From the NCBI RefSeq assembly GCF_037975245.1, contig NC_092573.1, positions 2,914,501-2,978,500 of the forward strand: 64,000 nt of DNA, read 5' to 3'. Made by a program: the position numbers and the translations under genes. Source of the DNA: Apostichopus japonicus (Eukaryota; Echinodermata; Holothuroidea; Aspidochirotida; Stichopodidae). A model generated the notes under the pieces. The model had not been told where the DNA came from. It searched no databases and saw only the letters and a program-made list of their open reading frames with translations. Positions 62,906-64,000 of this stretch are shown piece by piece; position 1 is the stretch's first letter, and each line of letters starts with the position of its first letter.

Positions 62906-64000
62906 AGGTTGGTCTACAATACATTCGATGCTAAAAATGTGAGAATGGTGAGCAGAATTCTTGGCTTCGGGTTTAAGCCACAACTGGTATGAATAAAACA
63001 CAAACAGAAATAAATATAAATCTGTTCCTCATATTTTGCAATTAATAGAAGCGATGTTGTCAAACCGCAATAATTGACTTCTAAATAGAAAGACGTAGGC
63101 CTATATCGATTAAGCTAAGTCAAGTGTAGTAGTAGTAGTTTCACGAAAGTAACACAGACGAGCAGAACGGAGCAGGATATCCCGGTCTATTCGGAAGACA
63201 TAGTGTTCTATACATACAAAACAATGCATCGACAAAGTATTTATAAGTCTAGGTTTACCTTGTTAGTTGGAGATCGTAATTGTTTGCAGGTTATAAGAAA
63301 CACAAAGTGCTTTACACAGAATGTTCCGTTACAATGCAATCAATGCTAATGAATATGTTGCCAGTTTACTGCAGGGAAAAATAAGGTCACAAGCACGTAG
63401 CCTATATATGTATAAGCCTTTCTGACTTGAAACCACAAATATTTGTACAGGGGTCTTTCATATTTATTTTTATATTTTTGTATATTTTTCTAGTTTGTTT
63501 ATTTTTGCAGATATACATTTTATATTTCACACATTTTCTGCCGCCTAACTCCCTAAGTATCTTTCTGCAATAAGAATTAAGATCATCATGCATTTACTTG
63601 ATCTTTAAATTTGCATTTTCAGTCAGATATCTCCTAGGCCTACCTCACCAATATGTTAGTCCAAAGAATGCCTTCACTCATGTTTTATTGAGTTAAATAA
63701 CCGTTGTTCAACACTGTCATGTAGATTTTGTTTTCCAAACAAGCCTTTTTTGCATAACATTTAGTTGTAAAAGGTAAATATTGTTAAAGGCTCATTTGTT
63801 CATCGTAACATACCTTCCTTTTCATTGCATATGCAAAACAATTGTTTGTGCTAGTCTTTTGCAATTTTTGCTGTATATAATTCCAATTGTTATGATGATT
63901 CTCATTTGCCATAAACTGGTAAGCTAGGCTTCACTACTATTTAAATTGCAACATTTTGGGAAAAGAAGGGATTTATGCATAGTCGGTATGGAAATTATAC
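62906..64000. other. Right-edge intergenic DNA
   Basis: AT-rich sequence; I see no gene, exon or repeat. Confidence 0.5.

Overview
The window is nuclear DNA of an animal, most likely a marine invertebrate deuterostome. The gene set, kilobase introns, AT-rich background and dense G-run DNA transposons fit an echinoderm, and I would guess a sea cucumber; the species is inference. Four spliced protein-coding genes can be reconstructed with continuous reading frames: a JMJD7-type JmjC lysyl hydroxylase (+, first exon(s) off the left edge, 271-7691), an alpha-arrestin/ARRDC protein (+, 16414-35677, 7 exons, 415 aa), a rhodopsin-class GPCR (-, 50975-44660, 2 exons, 477 aa) and an EPHX4-like epoxide hydrolase (-, 59752-54119, 6 exons, 340 aa). 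The first two point right and the last two point left, converging on an empty 9 kb stretch (35678-44659). They belong to unrelated pathways and I see no operon-like or cluster logic.

The rest is intron or intergenic DNA with much mobile and repeat structure. Four hAT-like non-autonomous elements have exact 8-bp target duplications (1634-2011, 9621-10266, 26699-27294, 61558-61929). There are also a TTAA-flanked palindromic MITE (41479-41720), a tRNA-derived SINE (about 22700-22946), a Penelope-like GIY-YIG remnant (about 48495-48982), a LINE reverse-transcriptase remnant (about 61938-62345), long (TA)n tracts, a 400-bp-monomer satellite (about 12000-14350) and several minisatellites.

Three signals are the most worth follow-up. 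(1) Seven exact copies of the 14-mer GTGACTGATGGGAC lie in JMJD7 intron 1 with unrelated sequence between them; one copy was hit by a hAT element whose target duplication is part of the motif. (2) A hammerhead-ribozyme-like motif lies in the sense strand of the single GPCR intron. (3) The alpha-arrestin has degenerate forms of both PPxY ubiquitin-ligase motifs and ends in a class I PDZ-ligand-like tail.

All coordinates were read by eye. Exon borders rest on GT/GC-AG sites, continuous phase and remembered family similarity; no search or alignment program was run.
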